This document shows, one piece after another, positions 53,390 through 62,090 of a stretch of DNA of 64,000 nt. A program made the translations under genes and the position numbers. Each line of letters starts with the position of its first letter. The stretch's first letter is position 1. The notes beneath the pieces were generated by a model. The model did no database searches. It was not told the origin of the DNA and was given only the letters and a program-made list of their open reading frames with translations. Source of the DNA: Kitasatospora sp. NA04385 (lineage in GTDB: Bacteria; Actinomycetota; Actinomycetes; Streptomycetales; Streptomycetaceae); NCBI RefSeq assembly GCF_013364235.1, contig NZ_CP054919.1:4500701-4564700 (forward strand), written 5' to 3'.

Positions 53390-53839
53390 ATGGGCGAATT
53401 GCGTACCCCGGGGTTGGTAGCCCTTGATGATCAGGTCCGCGCTGCGGGTGTTCATGCTTCGCAGTGGCTGGCTGCGCAGGACAGAAGAGAGAGTGCCCTC
53501 CCGGTGGATCAGGCTCCGCGATGGCAGCGTGATGCCTTGGCCTTGATGGTGTCCGCGAGAGAATGGGGCTCGCTCAGGTCATGCGGGCACCTGATAGGCA
53601 GTCCGCAGCCGGTTGCCGTGCTGGTTGAAGAACCGCAGGTGCTGCTGTGCCTCGCCTGCTACAAGGCGAGGGAAGCGGATCGGCGCTGCTCGGAGTGCAA
53701 TCGGCCTGCCGGGAGGCTGTCGCTGGAGGGCGGTATTGAGGATGCAATCCGTGGCCCGCTGGTGCTCTGGTCGCGGTGCAGGTGCATGCATTGCTCACGG
53801 TCAACAACATCTCCCGGCGGGACGTTTGGCCACGAATAG
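53390..53839 (+). CDS. Cysteine-rich zinc-ribbon-like hypothetical protein
   Basis: 149-residue protein with clustered metal-ligand-like residues: RSCGH (about 63-67), CLACY (about 85), CSECN (about 98) and CRCMHC (about 130), enough for two zinc sites. ATG 53390 follows AGGGG by 5 bases. It is 81 bases after the acetyltransferase stop. No family recognised. It could be part of the cluster or an element maintenance gene. Confidence 0.6.
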   Translation: MGELRTPGLVALDDQVRAAGVHASQWLAAQDRRESALPVDQAPRWQRDALALMVSAREWGSLRSCGHLIGSPQPVAVLVEEPQVLLCLACYKAREADRRCSECNRPAGRLSLEGGIEDAIRGPLVLWSRCRCMHCSRSTTSPGGTFGHE

Positions 53840-54238
53840 GTTCGCAACGCATGTGCGTTGAATTCGCGCAGCCAGTACCAGCGGATGGCGTTCCTCCGCC
53901 GGGAAACCGGCGATGGGGACCACTCCGGCCGGGCTCCCCGTAGCTGCCGAGAGTAGGGGCGGGCAGGTTCGGTCAAGCCCGCTTCCGGGAGCCGCAGTTG
54001 GCGATAGTGGTCAGCTCTGCGGGCTTGACGGGTTCCGCTCGCCCCGGATCATCGAGCAGCGGGGAGCCTGGACGAACGGCCCTCAGCCATCGGCTGTGAC
54101 CTGCCCACGGTGCCGGCTGTGCCCGTCCGGGCTCCTGCCGGGCCCTGTGCCGCCTTCCGGACACGTTCTTGCGCCGCCAGCGGGGCCGCCCTTAGCGGGG
54201 CGCGAGACAGGAGCGGCGGGGCGGAGACGCGGCGGCGC

Positions 54239-54261
54239 GCGGCCCGCCGTCGGCGGGCCGC
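54239..54261. repeat. Perfect 10-bp hairpin in element non-coding region
   Basis: GCGGCCCGCC and GGCGGGCCGC pair with a 3-base loop; no T-run follows. Could be part of an origin or an RNA end. Confidence 0.6.
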
Positions 54262-54507
54262 CCTTGATCCAGTAAAGAAAGTCTGAACACGCCCTATCGG
54301 CTCCGCGTTCGCCTTCCCCGGCCGTGTTTCCTCCGGCCGTGCCCACTTGGCCGACAGCGGTTTCAAGATCCGACAGCGGCCCGGCCTCCGCCCCGCCCGC
54401 GCCTGCTGTCACCGGTCGCCGCACCGCTGGCCCGTGGGCGGTACTGCTCCGGGCTCCGCCTTGCCCTGCTGCCCGGTGCGCTTCGGAAGGCCGGTGCGGA
54501 CGGTTAC

Positions 54508-54637
54508 CACAAGATCAGCCGGACGGGTCCGGCCGCCGAGGGCCGAGAGTGGGTCGTGCGGGGGTTCCGGATCGGCCTGCGCAGACGCGTAGCACAAGAT
54601 CAGCCCGATACGTCGGGCCGTGGAAGGCGGAGAGTGG
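54508..54637. repeat. Two 45-bp direct repeats with covarying hairpin
   Basis: Copies at 54508-54552 and 54593-54637 share the first 13 bases (CACAAGATCAGCC) and the last stretch (GAGAGTGG). Each contains a hairpin: CCGGAC-GG-GTCCGG in the first, CCCGAT-AC-GTCGGG in the second. The G-C pair at stem position 3 has become C-G, and a C-G has become T-G, so pairing is preserved. This argues for a selected structure, at the DNA or RNA level. Confidence 0.75.
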
Positions 54638-55199
54638 AAACGCGGCCGGGTCGTCTACCAGCTTTCTCCGGCCGGGCCAAGCCTGAAAGCCGGAGCACAC
54701 TGCTCCCACGACGCACCGCAGGAACCCCGAAAGGGCACCATGTGGCGCACGTCACGCAGTAAATCTCTGCCGCCTCCAACTCACTTGAGACGGCAGGAAC
54801 TTAGCGAATTCGGAGGCGTTTTGATGCTGAGACGGACAGGGGTCCGATAGCGGTAGGGATATCTCCCGATCAAGGGCATGGGGTCTGCGGCATGGTGTTG
54901 CCTGTGCCGCCGACCCGGACCAACTGTCCAGCGAAGGGAGACACCGGATCGATGGCGGGGTGTGGGTTGCGCCACACCTGGGGTGAGCTGGTTCCTCTCG
55001 CCCGCTCGCGCCGCTTTTCGTCGTTTCTCGCCCGCTCTCGGGCCGGTCGCACGGGCTCCGAAACGCCCCTCGACAACACCGGCGAGCGTCGGTTTCTCTT
55101 GTCCCGAACGCCCCGCCGGACGGGGCTTCTCCAAGGCCGGAGAAACGTTTCTCCGTCTTTCCCATCCCCCTTTTCCCTTACCCCTCCCTGGAGTTTTCC

Positions 55200-55589
55200 A
55201 TGGCTCGTATCACCATCCGCCCCGACCTGACCGGCACCGTCCACATGGTCGCCTCCCCGCCCGCCGTGAAGCTGGCGGACGCCTCGACCGGCCTGGTCGC
55301 CACCGACCGCGAGAGCGGCGCGACGCTCTACACCGTGCAGCTGGTGGAGACCTACGACGGCACCGCCCAGCTGATCAAGGTCACCGTCCCGGAGGGCGGC
55401 GTGGACACCTCCCTCGCCCCGGGTTCGGTCGTGCGCCCGGTCGGCCTGGTCGCCACTCCCTGGGCGAACGTCTTCAACGGCCAGGTGTCCAACGGCGTCG
55501 CCTACCGCGCCGAGTCCCTGTCCGTCCTCTCGGCCGTCGCGCTGCCCGCTGACGCCGCCGTGGCCGCGCCGAAGGCGGCCAAGTCGTGA
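55200..55589 (+). CDS. Small conserved element protein upstream of FtsK-like gene
   Basis: 129-residue protein, mostly beta (ITIRPDLTGTVHMVASPPAVKL, then VQLVETYDGTAQLIKVTVPEGG, VVRPVGLVATPWANVF). The pattern resembles a small OB-like or barrel fold. Proteins of this kind precede FtsK-like genes in Streptomyces plasmids and AICEs; whether it binds DNA is not known. ATG 55200 follows CTGGAG by 6 bases. A 128-base gap leads to the translocase gene. Confidence 0.65.
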   Translation: MARITIRPDLTGTVHMVASPPAVKLADASTGLVATDRESGATLYTVQLVETYDGTAQLIKVTVPEGGVDTSLAPGSVVRPVGLVATPWANVFNGQVSNGVAYRAESLSVLSAVALPADAAVAAPKAAKS

Positions 55590-55716
55590 CCGGCAGAGCA
55601 GTCCTGGCCGGGCCGGTGGAGCCTTCCCTCCTCGGCCCGGCCGGGCCCCGCCCCCGTGCTCTCTCCTATCGGGCCCGCACACCCGGCACCGCGCCAACTC
55701 CCTTGAGGACACCCTT

Positions 55717-57105
55717 TTGTCGAACACCCCAAGCCCCACCCTCGGGGCTGACTTTCTGCCCGCCCTGATCCGGGCCTTCCCCGCCCCGCTGCTCTACGGC
55801 CTCGCCATCCTGTTGCTGGTGATGTTCGCCCGGCTGCTGTTCGTCACCGGCCGCTACATCGCCTCCGACCGGGACACCCGGGCGAGTCGCCGTCAGGCGT
55901 TCTGGATCCGCCGTCGCTGGGCCCGCCTGTCCAAGGCGCTCGGCCTGGTGACCGTCGACCGCCACCCCACCCTCGGACAGGCCGTCGTCATCGACGGCCA
56001 GCGACGACGCGAACCCGCGATCCACGTTCCCAGGATCGCCACGAAGTGCGACCGCTACGGCGTGCGGATCACGGTCAGCACCACCCCCGGTGTCGGCCTC
56101 GCCGAATTCCAGCGCCACGCCGAGCACTTGGCGGAAGCCTGGAACTGCACCCGGGTCTCCGTCGCCGTGGACCGCCCTGGTTACCTGGTCCTGCGAGCCG
56201 TGCGCACCGAACCCCTCGCCGCCACGAGCACCGCCGTCCCCGACGGATCGGTACCGGCCGACCTGTCGGTGTGGGACCTCGGCCGGGACGAGTACGCCGT
56301 ACCCGCCGTGCTGCGCATCGCCGAAGTGCCGGGCATGCTCGTCGGCGGCCTTCCCGGCAAGGGCAAGAGCTCGCTGATGAACGGGCTGCTCTCCCAGCTC
56401 GCTCCGTCCGGCGCGGTGCAGTTCGCCGTCGCGGACGGCAAGGTCCACACGGTCGAGGAGGGCGACTACGCGGACGTGGCGGAGCGTCTGTTCGCCTTCG
56501 TCGGCGCGGACCTGGAGGAGGCGAACGCCCTTTTCAAGCGCCTCGTGCGGCTGCGCCTCGACCGTAGCAAGAAGATCCGCGAAGACCTCGGCGTGACGAA
56601 CATGTGGCACGTCGGCCCCACCCCGAAGTGGCCGCTGGTCGTCCTGGTCGTGGACGAGGCCCACACCTTCTTCCGGGACTTCCGGGGCAGCGACCCGGAG
56701 ACCAAGCGCCTGGCCGCCCTCGCGCACGAGAACGCCCGGCTGGTGGAGGAACTGGTCAAGATGGGCCGCGCGACCGGCTTCCTGGTCATCCTGATCACCC
56801 AGAAGCCCACCGGCGACGCGATCCCCACCGCGATCCGTGACGTGTGCCCGATCGCGCTGTCCTTCGCCCAGCGCAGCACCGAAGCCGCGGTGGCCACCCT
56901 CGGCGAGAACATCCGGCAGTGGAAGGACATGGACCCCAGCACCATGCAGCACCCCGACTTCGTCGGCGTCGCCGTCATGGCCCGCGAAGGCCACGAAGGC
57001 TTCATCCGGGTCCGCACCCCCTACGTCGCCCCCACCGACGTTGCCCGCATCGCCAAGGCCACCGCCCACCTCACCACCGACCCCGCCCACCTCCTCGCGG
57101 CCTGA
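55717..57105 (+). CDS. FtsK/SpoIIIE-like DNA translocase (conjugal transfer)
   Basis: 462-residue transfer ATPase that in actinomycete elements pumps double-stranded DNA between hyphae. One N-terminal membrane helix (LLYGLAILLLVMFARLLFV, about 24-42), Walker A GLPGKGKSS at about 210-218, and Walker B VVLVVDEAH at about 307-315. The TTG at 55717 has GAGGA 9 bases upstream; no ATG or GTG fits the membrane-helix start. It is followed by a coupled 52-residue basic protein gene and the initiator gene. Confidence 0.9.
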   Translation: MSNTPSPTLGADFLPALIRAFPAPLLYGLAILLLVMFARLLFVTGRYIASDRDTRASRRQAFWIRRRWARLSKALGLVTVDRHPTLGQAVVIDGQRRREPAIHVPRIATKCDRYGVRITVSTTPGVGLAEFQRHAEHLAEAWNCTRVSVAVDRPGYLVLRAVRTEPLAATSTAVPDGSVPADLSVWDLGRDEYAVPAVLRIAEVPGMLVGGLPGKGKSSLMNGLLSQLAPSGAVQFAVADGKVHTVEEGDYADVAERLFAFVGADLEEANALFKRLVRLRLDRSKKIREDLGVTNMWHVGPTPKWPLVVLVVDEAHTFFRDFRGSDPETKRLAALAHENARLVEELVKMGRATGFLVILITQKPTGDAIPTAIRDVCPIALSFAQRSTEAAVATLGENIRQWKDMDPSTMQHPDFVGVAVMAREGHEGFIRVRTPYVAPTDVARIAKATAHLTTDPAHLLAA

Positions 57106-57121
57106 CGGAAGGAGAACCGCC

Positions 57122-57280
57122 GTGAAACCCGCCCTCCCGTCCCTCCGCCACACGGCGCCCACCCGTCTGCCCATCCCGTCCCGCCGGACGCCGGACCGGC
57201 CCCGCAGCACCGCCCCGGTCCGGATCACCCGGAACCTGACCCGCAGCATGTACCGCCCCTGCCTGCGCCTGTCGATCTGA
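57122..57280 (+). CDS. Small basic element protein (52 residues)
   Basis: Arg/Pro-rich 52-residue protein from GTG 57122, with a strong AAGGAG 8 bases upstream. It begins KPALPSLRHTAPTRLP and ends MYRPCLRLSI. Located between the translocase and initiator genes, where AICEs often encode small mobile-element transfer (spread-type) proteins. The pI is clearly basic (about 13 Arg/Lys), so nucleic-acid or membrane binding is possible. Function not assigned. Confidence 0.65.
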   Translation: MKPALPSLRHTAPTRLPIPSRRTPDRPRSTAPVRITRNLTRSMYRPCLRLSI

Positions 57281-57404
57281 CCGGCACCGCCTGACCCACC
57301 CCCATCCGCCTCGCGCCGACCGCGAGCACCGCACCTTCTCGCGGTCGGCGCGACGGCACCCCCATGCCCGAACCCCTCCCCAACTGCCCGGAAGGACAGC
57401 CCCG

Positions 57405-58865
57405 ATGACCGGACCCGACCCCCGCACGGTCCCCTCCCTGTTCACCCGGGACCTGATCGCCCTCGCCCAGCGCGACGACTTCGACCGCATCGAACGCTCT
57501 GTGGAACGCCTCGCCGGCTGCACCCAACCCGTCCAACTGACCGGCCGCACCACCACCCTCGACGCCACCACCCACGAAGTGCTCCGGCACTACAGCACCG
57601 ACACCGAACCCCTCGGCCGCCTTCTCGTCGCCTGCGGCAACCGCCGCGCCACCCGCTGCCCGGCCTGCTCCCGCACCTACGCCGCCGACACCTACCACCT
57701 GATCCGCGCCGGACTCTCCGGCGGCAAGGGCTCCCCCGAACAGGTCCGCACCCACCCCCGCGTCTTCGCCACCCTCACCGCCCCCACCTTCGGCCCCGTC
57801 CACAACCGCCCCACCACCCGCACTGGCAAACCGTTCCCCTGCCGCTGCGGCACCCTCCACGGAGCCGACCACCCCGCCCTCGGCACCCCGCTGGAGCCCA
57901 CCGCCTACGACTACACCGGAGCCGTCCTCTTCAACGCCCACGCCGGAGCCCTGTGGGCCCGCTTCACCACCTACCTGCGCCGCGCCGTCGCCCACGCCGC
58001 TGGGCTCACCACCAGCGAACTGCGCGAGCATTGCCGCGTCTCCTTCGCCAAGGTCGCCGAGTTCCAAAAGCGCGGCCTGGTCCACTTCCACGCCATCGTC
58101 CGACTCGACGGCCCCGACGGCGGAACCACCGCCCCGCCCTCCTGGGCCACCCCCGACCTGCTGACCGACGCCATCCGCCAAGCCGCCGAACGCGCCGTCG
58201 TCACCGTCACCAGCGACGCCATCGGCGAACGCGAACTCCGCTGGGGCGCACAGCTCGACGTCCGCGAGATCGCCCGTCCCGACCACACCGCCGACCCCGC
58301 CGCCCCGCTCACGGACGCTGTCGTCGTCGGCTACATCGCCAAATACGCCACCAAGAGCGCGGAAGGCACCGGTACCATCGACCGCCCCCTGTACTGCGCC
58401 ACCTGCAAGGGACGCGGCCGAACCCCCACCGTCCCCGGCCTCACCGCCGAGTGCCGCACCTGCGACGGGACCGGGCTCGCCGAACCCCTCGCCGACCTGA
58501 ACGTTGCTTCTCATACCCGGCAGATGATCCGCACCTGCTGGCACCTCGGTGCCCTCCCCGACTTCGCCCACCTCAACCTCACCAAGTGGGCCCACATGCT
58601 CGGCTTCCGGGGCCACTTCTCCACCAAGTCCCGCCGCTACTCCACCACCCTCGGTAACCTCCGCGACGCCCGCCGCACCTGGCAGGCCGAACAGGCCCGC
58701 CTCCGCGACAACCGCCCCGCCCTCGACCCCGCCACCACCCTCGTCCTGTCCGACTGGCGCTACCTCGCCACCGGCTACACCCCCGGCGAAGAACTCCTCG
58801 CCCAGACCGTCCGCGACAACCGCACCGCCACCCAGCGCCTCAAGCGGGAAGGTGATGCGGCGTGA
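57405..58865 (+). CDS. RepSA-like replication initiator
   Basis: 486-residue initiator of Streptomyces integrative elements and rolling-circle plasmids. Cys-rich segment RCPACSRTYAADTYHL near 85-100, a second ligand set PFPCRCGTLHGADH near 145-158, the HUH-like GLVHFHAIVRLDG near 222-234, and CATCKGRGRTP with CRTCDGTG zinc knuckles at about 328-352. ATG 57405 follows GGAAGG. It should nick the element's origin for replication after excision. Its stop overlaps a small downstream gene. Confidence 0.9.
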   Translation: MTGPDPRTVPSLFTRDLIALAQRDDFDRIERSVERLAGCTQPVQLTGRTTTLDATTHEVLRHYSTDTEPLGRLLVACGNRRATRCPACSRTYAADTYHLIRAGLSGGKGSPEQVRTHPRVFATLTAPTFGPVHNRPTTRTGKPFPCRCGTLHGADHPALGTPLEPTAYDYTGAVLFNAHAGALWARFTTYLRRAVAHAAGLTTSELREHCRVSFAKVAEFQKRGLVHFHAIVRLDGPDGGTTAPPSWATPDLLTDAIRQAAERAVVTVTSDAIGERELRWGAQLDVREIARPDHTADPAAPLTDAVVVGYIAKYATKSAEGTGTIDRPLYCATCKGRGRTPTVPGLTAECRTCDGTGLAEPLADLNVASHTRQMIRTCWHLGALPDFAHLNLTKWAHMLGFRGHFSTKSRRYSTTLGNLRDARRTWQAEQARLRDNRPALDPATTLVLSDWRYLATGYTPGEELLAQTVRDNRTATQRLKREGDAA

Positions 58866-59029
58866 ACTCCGAGCAGAAAGCCAAGCCTGGCCCTCGGCTG
58901 CAGACACCGAGTCCGGAGGAATGGGCTCGGGAGCACCTCAAGAACGCTCCAGAGCGGTCGGCCGAGTGGCGGCAAAAAGTAGCAGAGATTTATGGTCTAA
59001 TCCCGGCGGTGGAATATGGTAATGCCTAA
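58862..59029 (+). CDS. Small hypothetical protein coupled to rep (55 residues)
   Basis: 55-residue protein starting in the rep stop codon (GTGA) and containing SPEEWAREHLKNAPERSAEW, then RQKVAEIYGLI: two helices, charged. This type of EEWAREHLKNAP protein is common in streptomycete plasmids. In many elements the gene after rep encodes the excisionase, but this one lacks a helix-turn-helix. Role unknown; directionality factor for the serine integrase is one possibility. Confidence 0.65.
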   Translation: MNSEQKAKPGPRLQTPSPEEWAREHLKNAPERSAEWRQKVAEIYGLIPAVEYGNA

Positions 59030-59048
59030 ATTGTTGACCAGTTTGAAA

Positions 59049-60449
59049 CTAGTCCCCAATGATTCCAGGTAGCGTTTTTTCCGTAGAAGTTTTCATGGTG
59101 AGTATCACATCTTGTACGTATTCGACCCCCATGAACTCGTGGGCACACTCCATGAAGTGAATCCCAAGGTGCCCGAATTCGGCCGTGAACCTCTTCCCGC
59201 TTGGCCCGCTAATCTCAGAGAATATTCGCATGGAGTGGAGCGGGTGGTCTGACTTCGGAATTTCAACCCGGAATCCGACATCCTCTATGGCTGAAGCAAT
59301 CGCCCCTACGCCTGCTGCCGAGAATATGACAAGTCGCCCATGGAGAATATCGCATATTGCTTCTGGCGGGATGCTGTAGAGGTAGAAGGGGAGGTAGTTG
59401 CATGCGCTCCGCTTGGGTTCTTCAGGTAGGAATGAGGTCACTATTCCGTATTGAGGGTCCCCCTTGGACAGTATTCCAGATTGCACTATATCGCTGACGA
59501 TCCTCTCCTCTCCTGTAATCGCCTCGGCTGATAGTCCAGCCGAATTGTAGAGAAAAATGCACATGAAGGCATCGTCTATTTTTATGCTGGAGTATCCGGT
59601 GGAGCGTGCCTCGGCAATCGCCTCCCTGACTTCCCCCCATCGAGATCTCGCGTTCGATTCGCCGCGCGAGAGGACCGCCTTGCTGCCGTCGACAATGAAA
59701 GGCGTGTCAATTTGTGCAGACTGCTTCATCAAGGCAGAGTGCATTCTCTTGGCCTGTCGGTCAATTCGCCGGTCCGGCCGCCTGGGGGGATCGGGTTCTG
59801 GATCCAGCTCTATGTCGAATTTAAAGTCCTTTTCGGGGGCTTCGTGGCCAACAAAAGAGATAGTCACTTCATATTGAGTTGAGGCTGTGGGGTTTTCTCT
59901 TGGCGGCTCGATGTGGCGAGTCTTGGATTCGATGGTTCGAGTTTTCCGTTCCTTGCCGTCGATGGTTACGAAGGTTGCATCTCCGATACGTAGGCAATCT
60001 GTGACGTCGTGGAGTATAGGGAATCCCCAGCCGCGCGATGCCAGTACTTCACATATCGCCACCAGGCCGCGACTTCCGTGATTATCGTGAGGTATGGAAA
60101 CTGGATCATTTTCGCCCAGGGGGTATATTATTCCGCGATCATTTCCCAAGATTGTCCAGGCTAGTGCATCACCGAGCCTGCGGGCGTGCTGGCGCACCAT
60201 CTGAAGAGCCTGTAGGGAGTCGTCCTTTGTTTTTTCGATCTTCCTCCGAGTCTTCTCGTTGCTGATGGATTTTTGAGTCTCCCGCTGCAGCGAAAGGAGG
60301 TTGATCTGAAATTCCCAAATATCCGAAGCGGTGGAAAAGTTGAAGGATATTAGCTGGCGCGCAAAGGCTTCGACCTGCTGAATTAGCGCGAGGGCTTCAC
60401 CGGTGTAGGTGGAGCCTGTCGCTTCTCGCTGCGGCTCGACTGGTGCCAT
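59049..60449 (-). CDS. Unrecognised AT-richer cargo protein (466 residues)
   Basis: 466-residue soluble protein encoded by DNA visibly lower in GC than all neighbours, with many A/T-ending codons. An N-terminal helical part (about 15-110, EALALIQQVEAFARQL, IEKTKDDSLQALQMVRQHA) is followed by a mixed region and a charged DPEPDPPRRPDRR linker near 230. The C-terminal half has LVIFSAAGVGAIASAI, maybe a Rossmann-like fold. No catalytic signature is recognised. The position between replication genes and integrase is a typical accessory slot of integrative elements, where anti-phage genes often sit. Confidence 0.75.
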   Translation of the reverse strand: MAPVEPQREATGSTYTGEALALIQQVEAFARQLISFNFSTASDIWEFQINLLSLQRETQKSISNEKTRRKIEKTKDDSLQALQMVRQHARRLGDALAWTILGNDRGIIYPLGENDPVSIPHDNHGSRGLVAICEVLASRGWGFPILHDVTDCLRIGDATFVTIDGKERKTRTIESKTRHIEPPRENPTASTQYEVTISFVGHEAPEKDFKFDIELDPEPDPPRRPDRRIDRQAKRMHSALMKQSAQIDTPFIVDGSKAVLSRGESNARSRWGEVREAIAEARSTGYSSIKIDDAFMCIFLYNSAGLSAEAITGEERIVSDIVQSGILSKGDPQYGIVTSFLPEEPKRSACNYLPFYLYSIPPEAICDILHGRLVIFSAAGVGAIASAIEDVGFRVEIPKSDHPLHSMRIFSEISGPSGKRFTAEFGHLGIHFMECAHEFMGVEYVQDVILTMKTSTEKTLPGIIGD

Positions 60450-60520
60450 GCACCTAGTTTGGCTCCCGCAGAGAAAAATATCTAGTCATATGGCAGGTCG
60501 ACCACACATGCGCGGTATTT

Positions 60521-62045
60521 CTATGTCGTCTGTGTGGCGTCATGTACTTTCCAAATGGGTTCGATCTTGCTTGGGTCGAACACCCGGCTTCCGGGGCGGG
60601 TCGGGTGGATCACGACCGCGACCAGGCTCTTCGCGACGGCGGCCTGCCGCTGTTCAAGCGCGAAGTCCGGGTCGGCCCACTGCTGTCGAAGGTTGGGGAT
60701 CGCCTCCATCCGGAGGGACCGTGCAGCCTCGTGCCGCTGCTGCTCGTTCTTCAACTTCCGCTCGTCCGACTCCAGCTCGGCCAGAAGGGGGAAGTAGGTG
60801 GAGCCGCTGATGTTGTCGGCGCGGTACTGCTGCCCCAACTCGGTGATCTTCTGGCGGACGACCCGCAGGTCCTCCTCCTTGTCCCACGGGGGAAGCTGCT
60901 CGATCGCTCGCAGGGATGCGCGCTCGTGGTCCTGAATCACCAGCTCGGTGATGTAGCGGTCCACTTCGACCCCACGGCGGGAGCATCCGCCGCAACCGCC
61001 GTGGTTCTTCGAGCGGCACCAGTAGACGTGTCCGCCGTCGCGGACGCCGCCGCGCATGCGGGCGGTGCACTTGCCGCAGCGGACGAAGGGGGACAGCAGG
61101 TACTTGGTGGTGTGGCCTCGGCCGTCCCGTGGGTTGACCCGGGGGCCGGGGGAGGGGAGCAGCGGTTGGATGCTGTCGAACACCTCCTTCGTGGTGGCTG
61201 CCTCCCAGTCACCGCGCACGTAGTCGCCGTTGGCGTCGAGCAGGACTTCGCCCTTGTACGTCCGCGCGCCGTACAGGCGAGGGTTCGTGAGGATCTGCTC
61301 CAGCGTCCTCGTCAGCCACCGCTTCCCGGTCACGGTCAGCTCTCCGCGCGCGTTCCACTCGGTGATGATCGTGGACGGCTTCTTCATCTGCCGAACCTTC
61401 TCGATGGCTTCGAGGATGTTCTTGTGCTCGGACGGACGGAGAGTCTTCTTGTCGTCCTCCCAGCCGTACGGCCGGTTCGCACCGCCGGAGTTCCGGCCCT
61501 TCATGGCTGCCTTGCGCTTGCCGTTGGAGATGCGGCGGGAGGTGTTCCGGGACTCAAGGTTGCAGCTGGTTCACCTCGTTGCGGGCCATGGCGATTCCCG
61601 CGTCCGTGGTGAGGTCGAGGAACCCGGTGACGGAGACGACGAACACGCCGTGCCGTTCAACGAGGTCGATCAGGTCTTCGAGGTCGCGGGGGTCGCGCAT
61701 GCCTCGGTCGATGTTGGACACGGCGAGCGCGTTGCCCTCACCCCTGCGCAAGTCGGCGATGATCGAGTCCCACTTGGGGCGGACCACCCGGTAGACGAAG
61801 GTGCCGTCGGGGAGGCGGATGCGCTTCTTCTTGAAGGCGGAAGTGTCGTTCTCCAGCTCCTCGCGCCGGACCCGGCCGCCGATGCCCGTGACCTCCTCGC
61901 GCAGGTCCACCATCTGGTTCTCGACCTGCTCGCCCGTACCCTCGGAGTCCTCGGACTCTCGGGCGTAGAGGATCCAAACGAGCTGGTCAGGGTCTATGTC
62001 CAGCTCGGTGCGGCCTGCGAAGCGGCGGGGTGAGTAGGTAGCCAT
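60521..62045 (-). pseudogene. Large serine integrase, interrupted by a one-base insertion
   Basis: Serine recombinase of about 507 residues if intact. The N-terminal frame (from ATG 62045) has the catalytic YARESED (Ser31) and ends early after NEVNQLQP at 61554. The continuation LESRNTSRRISNGKRKAAMKG lies in the next frame and runs to 60521 through the recombinase domain, the zinc ribbon CGKC ... CRSKNHGGC and a coiled coil. Total length 1525 bases is one more than a multiple of three, consistent with an extra base near 61562. It lies 31 bases inside the right att repeat. Either a mutation or a sequencing error. Confidence 0.88.
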
Positions 62046-62075
62046 GCCGACACCCCACCCAAGGCGTTAACCACT

Positions 62076-62090
62076 TCCATCACCAACGGC
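62076..62090 (+). repeat. attR core repeat
   Basis: TCCATCACCAACGGC, identical to the left copy at 47105-47119. To the right lies the native, displaced end of the permease gene; to the left, element sequence and the integrase start. Confidence 0.85.

Larger units (their letters stand above)
53840..55199. other. 1.36-kb non-coding, structured region of the element
   Basis: No convincing protein gene in six frames. It contains the 54239-54261 hairpin, two 45-bp covarying repeats at 54508-54637, an 8-codon frame with strong Shine-Dalgarno (GGAGG-7-ATG, about 54822-54850, encoding MLRRTGVR), and a T-rich leader before the next gene. Position between cargo and transfer genes fits a replication origin, clt transfer site or control RNAs. 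A single GACCCGGA octamer (54914-54921) equals a known TraB recognition octamer, but one copy is weak evidence. Confidence 0.5.
47105..62090. mobile_element. Integrative (AICE-like) element inserted in the NCS2 permease gene
   Basis: About 15 kb bounded by the 15-bp direct repeat TCCATCACCAACGGC (47105-47119 and 62076-62090), lying within the same codons of the permease. It contains a serine integrase next to the right end, a RepSA-like initiator, an FtsK-like translocase, small plasmid genes, a Nudix gene, an XRE regulator and cargo (lasso-peptide cluster, AT-rich orphan gene). The rep plus FtsK-type tra plus integrase combination is diagnostic of actinomycete integrative and conjugative elements. 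Target-site restoration keeps the permease intact. No tRNA is involved. Confidence 0.92.

Noticed and set aside
54914..54921. GACCCGGA octamer as a TraB clt site
   Set aside because: Only one copy; known clt sites have several close repeats, and the octamer is not improbable in GC-rich DNA.
53973..55165. Several 60-240-codon frames in the element's non-coding region
   Set aside because: None has a good ribosome binding site together with GC3 bias; they overlap hairpins and covarying repeats.
60542..61612. 356-codon plus-strand frame opposite the integrase
   Set aside because: Shadow of the serine integrase; forward protein has no motif and the minus strand shows the recombinase and zinc-ribbon signatures.
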